From positions 11,277,151 through 11,341,150 of the forward strand of contig NC_003071.7 of assembly GCF_000001735.4 (NCBI RefSeq): DNA of 64,000 nucleotides, written 5' to 3'. The notes beneath the pieces are model-generated. The model worked only from the letters and a program-made list of their open reading frames with translations, was not told the origin of the DNA and ran no database searches. A program made the position numbers and the translations under genes. Positions 47,025 to 59,294 of the stretch are shown piece by piece; positions within the stretch are counted from its first letter, which is position 1; every line of letters begins with the position of its first letter. Origin of the DNA: Arabidopsis thaliana (lineage: Eukaryota > Streptophyta > Magnoliopsida > Brassicales > Brassicaceae).

Positions 47025-48012
47025 TATCATGTGCAATTGACATCTAAGTTTAACTAATTTAGCAACTGTTTATGTTTGAAAGAAAATGAGCTAAAGCTTA
47101 CGTTTTGGTAGAGCCATGAATTCTAATGTTTGCATGTTTATCCCTACAGTATACAGAGAAATTGATGAGGACAATTGTCTTTGTCTAGATAATCTACAAA
47201 GAAGATGTGAGTACCTTTTGAATTCAGTGGAGTTGTTTCATGAGATGAATATAAGAAAGTGTGTAAGATGTGTTATGATCTAATGATTGTCCTGATTGAA
47301 TAAAGGAATGATAAAATCACAGAATAGGTTAGTCTGGAGCTTTAATCATTGTGAATTGATGACAAGAAAAAAACTATTATACTTAACTCTCTTCTTTGAA
47401 CGATCACTACCACATTCAAGGATCTTTTTTTTGGTTATTTAGTGTGTTCTACCACATTATATTACTTTGAACTCACTGCATTTTTTAGTCAATTTTTTTG
47501 CCTTGAAAACAATAAGACTGTTTGTTCAATTGTTGTTCTGTTCACCGGAAGAAACACAAATCGGTTCTTTTACTTCAAGAACTCGGTTTAAGTTATATGA
47601 AACAAATGAAGCCAAATTATATTTAAACAAAGACCATTTAAGAAAAAAGATAAAAAAAAAATTATAATTATTTCTACTTTTTGTATTAATGTAAAGTTTA
47701 TTAAAAAAAACAATTTTACAATAAATGCAACACAAAGCGGAGTGTAAACCAATGTGATTGGATTTCTTAGCTCTAAATGTTCAACTGCTAATCCAAGTTT
47801 CTACACTAATAAATTAAGAAAATGCAATTTATTGTAGAATATTGATGTAAACTTATCAAAAAAGCATATATATATACATACTATATTTATGATATAGTTT
47901 AGAATTTTTGGCTACAAGAAAAAACATAAGCCATATATAAACTTAAGCAATTACTTTTATAAATGAAAATAACATATACAACATATCGTCATTGATTTGA
48001 TGGACTGTCGAA
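47025..48012. other. Convergent intergenic region
   Basis: About 1 kb between the 3' ends of the WD40 gene and the polygalacturonase gene. An acceptor-like CTACAG at about 47150 suggests an alternative 3' exon or spliced 3' untranslated region of the WD40 gene. Otherwise AT-rich with no coding sequence. Confidence 0.45.
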
Positions 48013-49685
48013 CTAATTTAGACAATGTTGAGGAAACATTTTACCGCGAGCAAAACCATCAACATTCTCGCACACCGTAATGGATGAACCATCTTCGAGT
48101 CCATTCTGTTTTATGTTAATGTCAATTAGCTCCACATTTTTGCATGGAAAGCTTTTGCTACATTGCAAATTTACTGCTACTTTGTTCTTTGATGTGCCAT
48201 ATATATTCTTTAACTTAAGGTCTTGGATTTGAACGTGAGACTCTCACTGGAAAAAAAAAACACAACTTGTCTTTAGTTTTTGTTCTTGTGATAAAATAAA
48301 ATAATATGGAGCTTGTTTTTGCATAGGAAGTTAACCTTTCTTTCATGTTCACAAGGTGGGTGAGGACAATACTTCTGATCGATGTTGATTGGTTTCCCAA
48401 CGTCAATCATCTGAATATTCTCGTACACGAAGTTTGAAACAAGGATCTTCGAAGCTGATGATTCCCAAGTTTTGATCCGAATACCATCGCTTGTACCATT
48501 GAAAATGACGTCTCTTACGAATAAGTCCTTCACGTCTTTCTCATCTTTGTTTTTCCCTAAGCTTCCAACACTAATCCCATGTCCAGGACCACAATTGATG
48601 TTAGAGATATTGAGTTTAGTGGTTCCAGAGAGAATTGCGATACAATCGTCTCCGGTACCGATGTTTGTGTTGGAGATTTGAATGTTACTACATGAACCCA
48701 TCTTGATACCGTCGGTGTTGGGACTATCGCTGGGAGCTGTTATAGTGACGCCGGTAATGTTAAAGTGATGGACAAAGAAAAAGTTGAAGTGTCCCATTTT
48801 GCTGTTGAGAGATGTTATGTCTTTGATATTTGAGTTGTTCACGAATGCAAATCCCATACTCTATAAAATATTTCAAGTTTATTAAAAGACTTGTTACTTT
48901 AATAAAATGTGTATAGTAAATAATGATTGAATAGTACTTTTTTATTATTGTATAAGTATCATATCACACATTTTGTAATAAGCTTTAAATGTAAATAATA
49001 ATATAAGTGAAAAAAGTTTAAGCAATGTTACTATAGCTAGTTTAGGACAGTTGGGGTTTTTGTGGCAGTCATTGAGTGGCCAAGACTGTTTTCCTTGGCC
49101 GTCTAGTGTACCGGAACCAGAGATAGAAAGATTGTTGATGTACCTAAAGTTGATCCACGTGTCTTGCTTAATGTCGTTAGGATTTGCAGGCGCTAATAAT
49201 GTTCCATCGATAATGAATTCAATAGGATTTTTGCATGGACCCACGAACTCTACACCACCTAGGTAAAATGTTCCTTTTGGTACATAGATTTTACTACTTC
49301 CACTTATCCTTTTGCATGCACGGCTCCATATACTTGTGAATGCCTAATTTCATATCCATTAAGAATGACATAGGTTATTTACTAAACAAAATAAACCAGA
49401 AAATATTAGAAAAACTATATTTATCTTTCATGTATGTATATTGGTGATCATATATGTTGGTGTGTGAATAATACTCAAAGATCTTCATCGAAAAACTAAT
49501 TGGTGGTAAAAATAAAAATAAGAAAATATTCGTTTACATACATTGGTGTTATCAGTCTTTCCGTCCGGTTTAGAACCATGGCGTTGAACGTTGAAAACTT
49601 TTGGTCTGATGGTAGAACGACTTGCAACAACAATTAACAAGAGAGACAAGCACAAAGCCTTCAACACAAAAGCAATGCATGCCAT
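48013..49685 (-). CDS. Polygalacturonase (pectin lyase-fold, GH28)
   Basis: Four coding exons on the minus strand: 49542-49685, 49032-49343, 48336-48860, 48013-48240; 402 residues if the exon-4 acceptor is placed at GAGAG|TCT. Start ATG at 49685. A signal peptide covers about residues 1-23 (LCLSLLLIVVAS), so the enzyme is secreted to the wall, where it hydrolyses homogalacturonan. All four GH28 catalytic motifs are present: SPNTDGI, GTGDDCIAI, GPGHGISVGSLG and GIRIKTW, plus GSGTLDGQG. The nearest acceptor for exon 4 (CAG at 48249-48247) would start the exon with TGA in frame. A functional protein therefore needs the next AG, 6 nt downstream. Exo- or endo-type cannot be told from sequence. Recalled as At2g26620. 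Confidence 0.85.
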
Positions 49686-50115
49686 CTTATTCTTTTGTTT
49701 AAGGTATATATAGAAATAAGAAAACTTGTTGTTTATCAATACTTGTTCTAAGAGATAATGAAAGTGTTGGCCTACTTAATCTGCTTATATAGAGTTAGCT
49801 TGGCACGATGACCTGTCAGGAAATTTTTTTGATTATTGTTACTAATTAACAACTGAAATAGAGTTGTTTTTGGTAATGATTGTGATTGGTTAGTATGCTA
49901 TATAGGTTTTTGATTGTATATGGTTATTTTTTTGTTTTCTCCTTTAAAACAGAAATTTCAATTTGGTGAATGTGACAATCACATTCTGTCATATACCAAG
50001 TAATTGTTTTAATTTAAATTGTATAAAACCAAACTGTTTTCCTAATGCACTGTTTTCTATCTGTTCCAATTTAAATGGATATTAAATTTTAGTATTTCAG
50101 TTGTTCTGTTACAAC
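49686..50115. other. Polygalacturonase upstream region
   Basis: 430 bp with the leader and proximal promoter of the minus-strand polygalacturonase. It ends at the left boundary of the Harbinger element. No coding sequence. Confidence 0.5.
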
Positions 50116-51901
50116 TAGTGTGTTCGTTTAGTGGCCGCATGTCATTGCGGCAGCGGCAGACGCAAGAGGTGTTGTTCGTTTGATGGACGCACGTCGTTGC
50201 GACCAAACGCTGCGGCAAACGCAAGTCGTTGCGGCTAAAAATTATTAACGCCAATTAAAATCAGCGTTAAGTTGCGATTGACGTGAAAATGACAATAATA
50301 CCCTTAATATTTTTGAGAAATTACAAAAGTCTAAACCTAAAAATGGTTGCGGCAGACGCAGCTTGGTCATCGACAAATTTTTTCATCCACAAATTTGTTA
50401 ATCAACAAATTTTTCTCGGCGATTTGCAGCTTGATCCCGACGAGCTTCCTCTGCTCATCACCTTCCTCTGTTCGTCGAGCTTCCTCTGTTCATCAAGCTC
50501 CTCTGTTCATCAAGCTTAAACATTGACGAAATCAGGTTTGTTCTTGTGAGATTGATAATTTTCGAAATGGGTTCTCTTCTCTTGATTCTTCTCTTCTCTT
50601 TTGATCTTATGTTTATGGGTTTTTGTTGAAGTTCTCTGCTTAGCTCAAATCTAAACGGTTCTGAGAATTTGATTTACTTTGTGCTCTTCTCTTTTAATTT
50701 TGATTTGAGGTCTCTATAGCTATTTCCTCCAAGTTGGTTTCAAATTTGTAGTGTTTGTTGAACTTATAGGGACATATCATGAGACGTGTTGAAGAATGAT
50801 GATCGATATTGGCCTTTTTTTAGAGATTGTGTTGGAGCACTTGATGGAACTCATGTTCCGGTTCGCCCTCCAAGTCAAACTGCAAAAAAATATAAAGGTA
50901 GAAAGCTAGAACCTACAATGAATGTTCTTGCTATATGTAATTTCGATATGAAATTCATATATGCATATGTCGGTGTACCTGGTAGAGCACATGATACAAA
51001 GGTTTTGAATTATTGTGCGACGAATGAACCTTATTTCTCACATCCGCCTAATGGGAAGTATTATCTTGTTGACTCCGGATATCCCACCAGGACTGGGTAT
51101 CTTGGTCCACATCGTAGGATGCGATATCATCTTGGTCAGTTTGGTAGAGGAGGACCACCAGTAACTGCACGAGAGTTGTTCAACCGAAAGCATTCAGGTT
51201 TGCGATCTGTGATTGAGAGGACATTTGGAGTATGGAAAGCAAAATGGAGGATTGTAGATCGTAAGCATCCAAAATATGGTCTGGCTAAGTGGATTAAGAT
51301 TGTAACAGCGACAATGGCACTACACAATTTTATAAGGGATTCACATCGGGAAGATCATGATTTTTTACAATGGCAAAGCATAGAAGAATATCATGTTGAT
51401 GATGAAGAAGAAGAAGAAGAAGAAGAAGGAGAAGAAGAAGAAGAAGGAGAAGAAGAAGAAGGAGAAGGAGAAGAAGAAGAAGAACATGTTGCATATGAGC
51501 CTACCGGTGACAGAGCGATGGAAGCTTTACGTGACAACATCACGAACGAATGTAATAAAAGTCGCTTACCTTATTAGATATGTTTTTTTTATTGACTTGG
51601 TTTATTGTTATAATTATGCTTACGACTTTGTCTATCTTTTTTGCTTATAACGTGGTGTACTACTTTATTGTTATAATTATGCTTATGATTTCTCACAAAA
51701 TTTAAAACTAACGCAGCGGCGGCGAAACGAACATAGAGACTTGCGGCAGCGGCAACAGCAGCGACATCCAAACGAACATAAATAAAGCGTCAGCGGCAGC
51801 GGTAGCGGCAGCGGCAGCGACAACGAAACGAACAACAAGCTGCGGTAGAGTTTCCCGCCGCCGCTGCCGCTGCCGCCTGCGGTGAACAAACGAACAGACT
51901 A
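50116..51901 (+). mobile_element. PIF/Harbinger-superfamily transposon
   Basis: 1.79 kb carrying a DDE transposase. The ends share TAGTxTGTTCGTTT: TAGTGTGTTCGTTT at the left and TAGTCTGTTCGTTT read from the right on the minus strand. AAC lies on both outer sides (50113-50115, 51902-51904), a candidate 3-bp target duplication, though the family usually prefers TWA. With slightly different end points the flanks read CTA and TAA. The subterminal DNA is GC-rich and repeats GCGGCAGCGGC and the TIR core GTTCGTTT several times on both sides. Recalled as the locus At2g26630. Confidence 0.75.
50786..51577 (+). CDS. Harbinger-type transposase, N-terminally short
   Basis: Open frame of 263 codons ending at TAG (51575-51577). 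It holds the DDE_4 nuclease core with all three acidic residues: Asp20 (GALDGTHVPV), Asp96 (YLVDSGYP) and Glu144 (SVIERTFGVWKAKW), plus MALHNFIRD. The C-terminus is a Glu-rich tract from a GAA repeat at about 51404-51483. The frame begins with GTG right after a TGA (50780-50782). The helix-turn-helix N-terminal domain expected in intact Harbinger transposases is missing. Either an upstream exon joins at about 50784 (an AG precedes it) or the copy is truncated. A separate Myb-like partner protein, also required by autonomous elements, is absent, so this copy is probably not self-sufficient. Confidence 0.7.
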   Translation: MLKNDDRYWPFFRDCVGALDGTHVPVRPPSQTAKKYKGRKLEPTMNVLAICNFDMKFIYAYVGVPGRAHDTKVLNYCATNEPYFSHPPNGKYYLVDSGYPTRTGYLGPHRRMRYHLGQFGRGGPPVTARELFNRKHSGLRSVIERTFGVWKAKWRIVDRKHPKYGLAKWIKIVTATMALHNFIRDSHREDHDFLQWQSIEEYHVDDEEEEEEEEGEEEEEGEEEEGEGEEEEEHVAYEPTGDRAMEALRDNITNECNKSRLPY

Positions 51902-52943
51902 AACATAAAAGGATCATTAGCGATTATGGGTGCTAAACCAATATAATAGCTGGCCTTCAAAAGTGGGTGAATCCGTCACTACCAAGGTACTTAGTCGATT
52001 TCGTACACTCTTATCAATCAGTTTTACTTATTTCTTTTCCAAGTTCTCGGTTCTTTTATAGGAATATTGCAACAAAAATAAATGAAAATTTGAAGAAGAA
52101 ATAAGTTTTTTTTGTGTGCAGAGAAGTAGAAATAAGTGAAACTATTTTATCACAACAAAACCATTTTAAAACAATCAGAGATTGATAAAAAGTTCAAAGC
52201 CCAGAAACAAAAACAAAACTACAAATTGTGAAACTCTTATTAATCTGACAAAACAAAAACTAAGTACCTGGTCTCTAGATCGAATTCGAGCAGCAACAAG
52301 AGTTCGAAGCCCCAATCTCAGAAGACAGAACCCTTTTCATATAATAAATCACAAAAGCAAAGTGGGTTGGTTTAGTGACAGTTGGTTTGATTCGATTTAC
52401 TAGATTTGATTGGTTGACACATTATAGTTGGTTCAATTCGATATGAGATTCGAATTCTAGACCTGTACCATTTACTATTCCTCTAGATTTAGACCATAAA
52501 CCGGCAGTTTTCATTTTCAAAACTCGAAATTGATCAATAATTAGAAGATTTTTTTTGTAGATCCGAATAAAATTGAGGAATATTATATTGTTTATTTCTT
52601 AACCTCTAGCGTTCTAAAAATTCAAAACAGTTAACGACAGCTCCTGCGACAACTGTGCAGTGACAAAAAAAAGAAAAAAAAAGAGTTAACAAATTATTGC
52701 CCCTCTTTCTCTATCTCTCTTCTTCTCGGTTTCTCCGTAAGCATTCAGAGTTCTGCAAGTAAGGTTAGTCTCTGTTTCTGTTTCTTTTCCTCATTAATCT
52801 AAATGCTTCAAAAACAACATGATAGTGAAATCGAATCTAGGTCTTGTAAATGCATATTGAATTCGCTCTCTTTCCATTTTTAAAATCTTGATTATAATCT
52901 AGTAATTGAATTTTGATCTGTCAAAGCAGAGAAGAAGGAAGCT
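51902..52943 (+). other. KCS11 upstream region and leader
   Basis: 1.0 kb from the transposon edge to the KCS11 start. A probable 5' untranslated intron spans 52759-52929 (donor GTAAGG, acceptor AAAGCAG), with a TCTCTCTTCTTCTC-type leader before it. TAAATGCA at 52847-52854, inside that intron, matches the epidermal L1-box consensus. Confidence 0.5.
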
Positions 52944-54473
52944 ATGGATGTAGAGCAAAAGAAACCGTTAATCGAATCATCAGATCGTAATCTACCTGAT
53001 TTCAAAAAATCAGTGAAGCTTAAATATGTGAAGCTTGGTTACCATTACCTTATCACTCATGGAATGTACCTTTTCCTCTCCCCATTAGTACTTGTAATCG
53101 CTGCACAGATTTCAACTTTCTCTGTCACCGATCTTCGTAGCCTCTGGGAGCATCTTCAGTACAATCTTATCTCAGTGGTTGTTTGTTCTATGCTGCTTGT
53201 TTTCTTAATGACTATTTACTTCATGACTCGACCACGTCCTGTCTACTTGGTGAACTTCTCGTGCTTTAAACCCGATGAGTCACGAAAATGCACTAAAAAG
53301 ATCTTTATGGATCGTTCTAAACTCACTGGCTCTTTCACAGAGGAGAATCTTGAGTTCCAGCGTAAGATTCTACAACGTTCGGGGCTCGGGGAATCGACTT
53401 ACTTACCCGAGGCTGTACTTAATGTTCCGCCTAACCCGTGTATGAAAGAAGCTCGAAAAGAGGCCGAGACTGTTATGTTTGGAGCTATTGATGAGCTTCT
53501 TGCGAAGACGAATGTGAACCCGAAGGATATTGGGATCTTGATTGTTAACTGTAGTTTGTTTAACCCGACACCTTCGTTATCTGCTATGGTTGTTAATCAC
53601 TATAAGCTCCGCGGGAATATACTTAGTTACAACTTGGGAGGAATGGGTTGCAGTGCTGGTTTGATTTCTATTGATCTTGCTAAACATCTTCTTCACTCTA
53701 TTCCCAACACTTATGCAATGGTGATTAGTATGGAGAACATTACGTTGAACTGGTATTTCGGGAATGACCGGTCGAAGCTTGTTTCTAATTGTCTGTTTAG
53801 AATGGGAGGTGCAGCGATTCTTCTTTCGAACAAAAGATGGGACAGAAGAAGATCGAAATATGAGCTTGTTGATACGGTTAGGACTCACAAGGGAGCTGAT
53901 GATAAGTGTTTTGGTTGCATAACTCAAGAAGAGGATTCCGCAAGTAAGATTGGTGTTACCTTGTCGAAAGAACTTATGGCTGTTGCGGGTGATGCTCTAA
54001 AGACAAATATTACGACGTTAGGACCACTGGTTTTACCGACATCTGAACAGCTTCTGTTCTTTGCAACGTTAGTGGGAAGAAAACTCTTCAAGATGAAGAT
54101 CAAGCCTTACATCCCAGACTTCAAACTAGCGTTTGAGCATTTCTGCATCCACGCAGGAGGGAGAGCTGTTCTTGATGAATTGGAGAAGAACTTGAAACTC
54201 ACAGAGTGGCATATGGAGCCCTCGAGGATGACACTCTACCGTTTTGGTAACACGTCCAGTTCTTCTTTGTGGTATGAATTAGCATATAGTGAGGCCAAAG
54301 GAAGGATCAAGAAAGGTGATAGAATTTGGCAGATAGCTTTTGGTTCGGGGTTCAAGTGCAACAGCTCGGTTTGGAGAGCGGTAAGGTCGGTAAACCCTAA
54401 GAAAGAGAAGAACCCATGGATGGATGAAATTCATGAGTTCCCAGTTGAAGTCCCCAAGGTCTCCACAATCTAG
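52944..54473 (+). CDS. KCS11: 3-ketoacyl-CoA synthase 11 (fatty-acid elongase)
   Basis: Single coding exon, 509 residues. FAE1-type condensing enzyme of the ER elongase: it joins malonyl-CoA to long-chain acyl-CoA, the rate-setting step in making very-long-chain fatty acids for wax, cutin-associated lipids and sphingolipids. Two N-terminal membrane segments lie at about residues 36-58 and 74-96. The catalytic triad is Cys236 (GGMGCSAG), His403 ([12 protein letters not shown]) and Asn436 (RFGNTSSSS). [19 protein letters not shown] precedes the active-site Cys, as in the family. The length is normal. It sits tail-to-tail with AKT1, leaving only 341 bp between stop codons. Recalled as At2g26640. 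Confidence 0.96.
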   Translation: MDVEQKKPLIESSDRNLPDFKKSVKLKYVKLGYHYLITHGMYLFLSPLVLVIAAQISTFSVTDLRSLWEHLQYNLISVVVCSMLLVFLMTIYFMTRPRPVYLVNFSCFKPDESRKCTKKIFMDRSKLTGSFTEENLEFQRKILQRSGLGESTYLPEAVLNVPPNPCMKEARKEAETVMFGAIDELLAKTNVNPKDIGILIVNCSLFNPTPSLSAMVVNHYKLRGNILSYNLGGMGCSAGLISIDLAKHLLHSIPNTYAMVISMENITLNWYFGNDRSKLVSNCLFRMGGAAILLSNKRWDRRRSKYELVDTVRTHKGADDKCFGCITQEEDSASKIGVTLSKELMAVAGDALKTNITTLGPLVLPTSEQLLFFATLVGRKLFKMKIKPYIPDFKLAFEHFCIHAGGRAVLDELEKNLKLTEWHMEPSRMTLYRFGNTSSSSLWYELAYSEAKGRIKKGDRIWQIAFGSGFKCNSSVWRAVRSVNPKKEKNPWMDEIHEFPVEVPKVSTI

Positions 54474-54814
54474 AAACCACTTAGTGGCAAATTTTCAGAA
54501 GAGGTTTTTGAGTTTTCAGCTTTTGATATTTTGTGTCTTCCCAGTGAATTTACCTTTTTCTTGATTTGATAATCAGATACACCAAACTGGTTAACAATAT
54601 TTTTCTTCTTTTTTGCGGAAAAACTTGTTGTAGTCAGTAGCAGACCGTCAATGGTCGGTCCAGCTTGTGTTTTTGGTTGTTGTGTCTGCATATATATTTC
54701 CTTTAAGCATTCTTTGTCTCTTTCATTTTTTGACAAAGTTGTTAAAAACAAGAGTTATCAACTTGTCATTAATAACAATAGGTGATAGAATGTGGCAGAG
54801 AGTTTCTATGGTTG

Positions 54815-57800
54815 TTAAGAATCAGTTGCAAAGATGAGATGATCTCCATCTCTTATAACATCTACATCATCAATCTCTGCATTGTTGTCTTTGTTCATAA
54901 CTTTGGTAGCAACAATACCAAACTTGTTGGAACCCAATTCTAGCAACTCCTTGAAACTCCCAGGAAGCAGTACCAGCTTCCCGGCTATGTCATCTTTCTC
55001 TGCACAACTAATCGTCACTCTCACCGGGTTTCCAGTTCTGCCTTCATCTACCGTAGCTAGCCCGTTCTTGGGTACGCTTTGATTTGCTAATATACCAAAC
55101 AACGAGTTATCGAAGTTGTTAGTTTTACGTCTTGCTCTTGTTTCTCGAATCCTGAAAGACACTTCTCTTGATGCAGGACGGATGTTGGGTTCACTAGTGA
55201 ATCTTCCGAGGAACCGGATCCCGGTTTTGAGTATAGGTACCGAAGAACTTGTCTCGATATGCACTCTCCTCTCATGTAACTTTTCTCGGAATAAGGCTTT
55301 AATATCCTCATGCCCTTGTTGCTCAGCAAGATCCCTCGGCGTCCAACCATGCATATCCTGCTTGTTAACATCCGCACCTTGCTCCAGAAGATACTTTACC
55401 ATCTCAATGTTCTCTTCGCATACAGCGGTATGGAGCGCAGAGGTGCCTGTGGCTCTAGGACGAGTAACGTCTCCACCATGAAGAACAATTTCTTTTAGTA
55501 GTTTCAAGTTTCCTTGCTCAGCCGCCGTGCAAGCAAAATGACCCACATCCCCTGCGTCTATGGTACTGCCATGTTCTAACAGTACCTTTACAACTTTCTC
55601 ATGCCCTTCCACCATTGCTTCCCACAGTGGTACACTCCCTTCCGCGTCTGCGTTTACATTTCGAAGAAACCAAGAAGCTCAATACTTCAGAAGAAATCCT
55701 GAAATCAAAAGGGAAGTACCAGAACTGAACAAGCAAGTACCTCTGCAATTGGGGTCTGCGTGGTACTCCAACAGAAGAAGAACACAATTTAGAGTTCCTT
55801 TTGATGCTGCTATATGCTGTTTCCAGAAAAAAAAAAGAGATCATAAGTTATAGTCTCCAAGAGCTTGGATGAGAAGAAAATAACAGAACAAGAATGTGAA
55901 CTTGACTGACCAGAGGTGTTCTGCCATTGTTATCCGATTCATTTGGATCAAGTCCTCTCTTTAGTAACTGATGTAAAAGTAAATCGTCTTCTCTTATTGC
56001 AGCAAAGCATAAATTGAGAGGAAGATCCATTTTACCCCGTGCAAGCATGTTTTCTATCTCCAGCAGAACATTCGTCATCACCGGATCATTCATTTCTTTC
56101 AAATGCTGCTCTCCACAAAGAAAGAGAGTGAGAACAAGTAAGTAATAGTTCATAGATACTTTTCTGTTTTCAATATTTGAAAACCTCAGAAGGATCTGTT
56201 TATTCACCTGAAGTAGATTATTCATGATTATGGTACCATCACCAACATTGGCCTGAATAATATTCAAGAAAGTTGTACGGTTCATACGCAACAGTTGGCA
56301 CAAACGTTTGGTCCTCACAGTAAACAGTTGTGGTCTGTAGCATAACACCCCTATCTCCCCTATAATGTCTCCAGCTTTAACCTCTCTCACAATCTGAAAT
56401 TCTCCATAAACTTCTCTTTGTGAATGCTTAGTTACATCATAACTCCAAGATCACAGGTATGGAGACAAAAGGGATAAACATAAAATAAGAAACATCCATC
56501 AAGTGACGCGACTTACGCTTTCTGTTCCAGTATCTACATCCACCAAGTCCTGCATCATAACGGATATGTAAGAGAAGTAAGTTTTATGTCAACTCAACAA
56601 ATCTGTAGAGAACTTTGTAATGTTTTATTACCGCGGTTCCGTTCACAAGGATGTAGAAGTCTGTTGGCGCTTCGTTCTGCAAGATAACATCTTCTTTTGG
56701 TGGGAAATACTCAGCTTTCATTTCTGAGACCTGTAAAATGTACAAAGTAGTGGTAGCTTCATTTGTGTGTTGAAAATGGGATATGAATGATGTTTTCACA
56801 TGCATTGTCATTAGTATACCAGTTGAAAAAGCAGGTCATTGGATACTCCTCGAAACAGGTAGACTTTATCCATGAGGGAGTAGAAAAGAAAGTGTGATAT
56901 ACTCGATCTAATGGCCTTTGGGAGTGCATCAAGAGTTTCTTGCTGTTGCAGACCCTCAGAGTCAGTCCGGTATTTCAAACATAAATGTGCAAGCATTTGA
57001 TCTTGCAGACGAGGTGGTAAATGGTTTCTATGAGCAAAATTTGAAGCAGCTTGGATTGTATCTCTCTGCAAAATGAGAACAAAATATTATAAACCGCGAT
57101 GGATATGCTTCAAAGATTGAAGATGGATATGAAGATGCTAACTTACAAAATTTCTAGTCCGACTTGTTCCATGGACTACCAAATTTGTCATGTTACCAAT
57201 CAAGTAAGCGGTTAATCCGAGGTTGAAGAGCATATAGAAGATATCAAATATCATCTCCTTTGTGTTCACAGGATGCAGATCACCATAACCAACAGTGGTT
57301 AGAGTAGTGATGGACCAATACATGGAAGTCACATATCTCATCCACAAGCTTTCCTCTAGGAAGTTTGCTACATTTGCACCAATCCAGGTCTTTGCGGGGT
57401 TAGAATTGCGCGCTGCGATAAGGTAATAGAAACATGCAGCACAATGAACCGCAAAAAGAGTGACCTGCAAAAATGCTCTGGTTGGTTAGTATCTACACTA
57501 TTACTACATCGAGAGTGTAGTAGTTTGAATAAAGATAACATTATAAGAAGCAAAACATTTTGATGTTCTTACACAAACGAGTTTTGCGCATCGGACCCAA
57601 AAGTAGTTGAAGTTGCGGTCTTTCTCTAGTCTGTTAAACAGAGAATGTCAAGATTAAAGAAAATAATGAAAGAAAGAAGAAAAGTTTAGTGATTCTAACC
57701 TGGCAAACAAGGCACCGACTCTGCGAAGACGCCAAAGACGAAGCATGTTAAACAATCCATAAGACTGAGATGAGATTCTCATAGCAGCCTCTGAGGGAAT

Positions 57801-59294
57801 GGTTGAAACAAGATCAAGAAGGAACCAAGAACGCAAGTACTTAAATGCAATCTGTTTACGGTCATCAACAATGAGGTAAGTCGATTTATCGAGGTAACCA
57901 ACAAAGAATGTCATGATGATATCGATGGCGAAGAATGCGTTCACAATGTTATCGGTGATAGATAGTGGTGGCCTTGGCTTTCTCAAGAACCCAAACTCGA
58001 AAGGCGAAACCCAAGCTGTGTAAACCACAAGAACCACTAGGAAAGCCTCCCATATCCTGTAGTCAACATTTCCATTTCAGTCATATTCAATAATCTAGTA
58101 CATTTTCTACATGTAGTTGAACATATCTCTTAAGTTACTGCATGAATATATCCAAGTAAGTCTCATATTTAATTTATCAGTACTTTGTGTTTCAATAGTA
58201 TGTTACTATTTGATGACGCTATTGAGGATACAACAACCAAGTACAGTTTTTTCTACTTTTGGTTATAGTAATATATCAGATTTGATATCAGTCGTTGAAA
58301 TCAAGTAATGAGTGCCTTGAATGTTCCACATTCTCTTTTTCAATTACTATAAATTATCCCCAAAAAGCAAAAGCCAAAAGCAAAGGCGGCTTTTAAGCTA
58401 ATTAGCCAACGAGAGTAATAATGGGAGCCTTGAATATTCTACAATAGCCTTCACATTTATAGATCTTCTTTTTTGAATATTAGGGAACTAGGATTTGAAT
58501 ATTCCAAATGTTGAGTAAAAAGGGAGCTTTAGTCGTCAAGTAGTTAAAATTTTCAAATTAACCTAAGAAAATATTATTATTAAAAATCAATTGTTGTTGA
58601 GGTAAAAAAACGTGGAAACCAACATTTTTGTGTTGTTTGACCAACTAGCATTTTTTATTTGCACGTAATTTTTTTATTTTATGAAGAAATTAAAACATTT
58701 TTCAAATAAAATAGTCCAATAAGATAAAATAACATGTTATTTGTTTAAAACCAACATGAAACTCTTACTATTTTGAGGGTAAACTTGTAACCTAACCAAA
58801 TAGTTATTCACCTAACTCATAGAAAATAAGGTTAGTTAATCTAGTGCATATACTTAATAGTATTTACCCACAATAAATTACAAAAGTTGATCACCAACCA
58901 TTAAAAAGAATACAATTTTTTTTTATATTCAGTATTCATTTAATAAAATACAAATTTGTTAACTATGATCCTAAAGTAAAGTTAATTTCTTGTTTCCGAT
59001 CCTCATAAATGAAAGAATCAGAAGTTATATAGTTGAAATATATATCAAGTTAAAATGGTAATCGTCTTCTTAGCTTGACATGGAAGAGAAACAAGAAAAA
59101 CAAAAAACAAAAGAGTGAAACCTGTATTTGTGATCATAAGGAGATACAACGAATCTCCTAAGCTTAACTCGTCGATTACTTCTTGCACCAAGTGAAGGTA
59201 AAATTCCAGTAGAAAGACTAAAATGACTACTCTCTCTCGAAAGCTGTTCAATCTCATCTTGGACTTGTCCGCATAACAAAGCCCCTCCTCTCAT
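54815..59294 (-). CDS. AKT1: Inward-rectifying potassium channel AKT1
   Basis: Eleven coding exons on the minus strand: 59122-59294, 57700-58056, 57573-57630, 57147-57464, 56820-57065, 56632-56730, 56517-56549, 56208-56393, 55911-56105, 55741-55816, 54815-55647; 2,574 nt, 857 residues. Shaker-type plasma-membrane channel for root K+ uptake. In order: six membrane segments (about 60-310), basic S4 around RLWRLRRVG, selectivity filter TTVGYGD (252-258), cyclic-nucleotide-binding-like domain (about 385-505), ankyrin repeats (about 515-700) and a C-terminal KHA domain (about 785-857, [23 protein letters not shown]). Known to be activated by CIPK23 with CBL1/CBL9 under low potassium. Intron 1 is long (58057-59121). 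Recalled as At2g26650. Confidence 0.97.

Noticed and set aside
51683..51917. Minus-strand frames over the right end of the Harbinger element
   Set aside because: Low-complexity translations of the GCGGCAGCGGC subterminal repeats, not genes.
58310..58510. GAATATTC/P1BS-like sites inside AKT1 intron 1
   Set aside because: They fit the loose consensus, but lie in an AT-rich intron far from any phosphate-regulated start; chance matches are expected.
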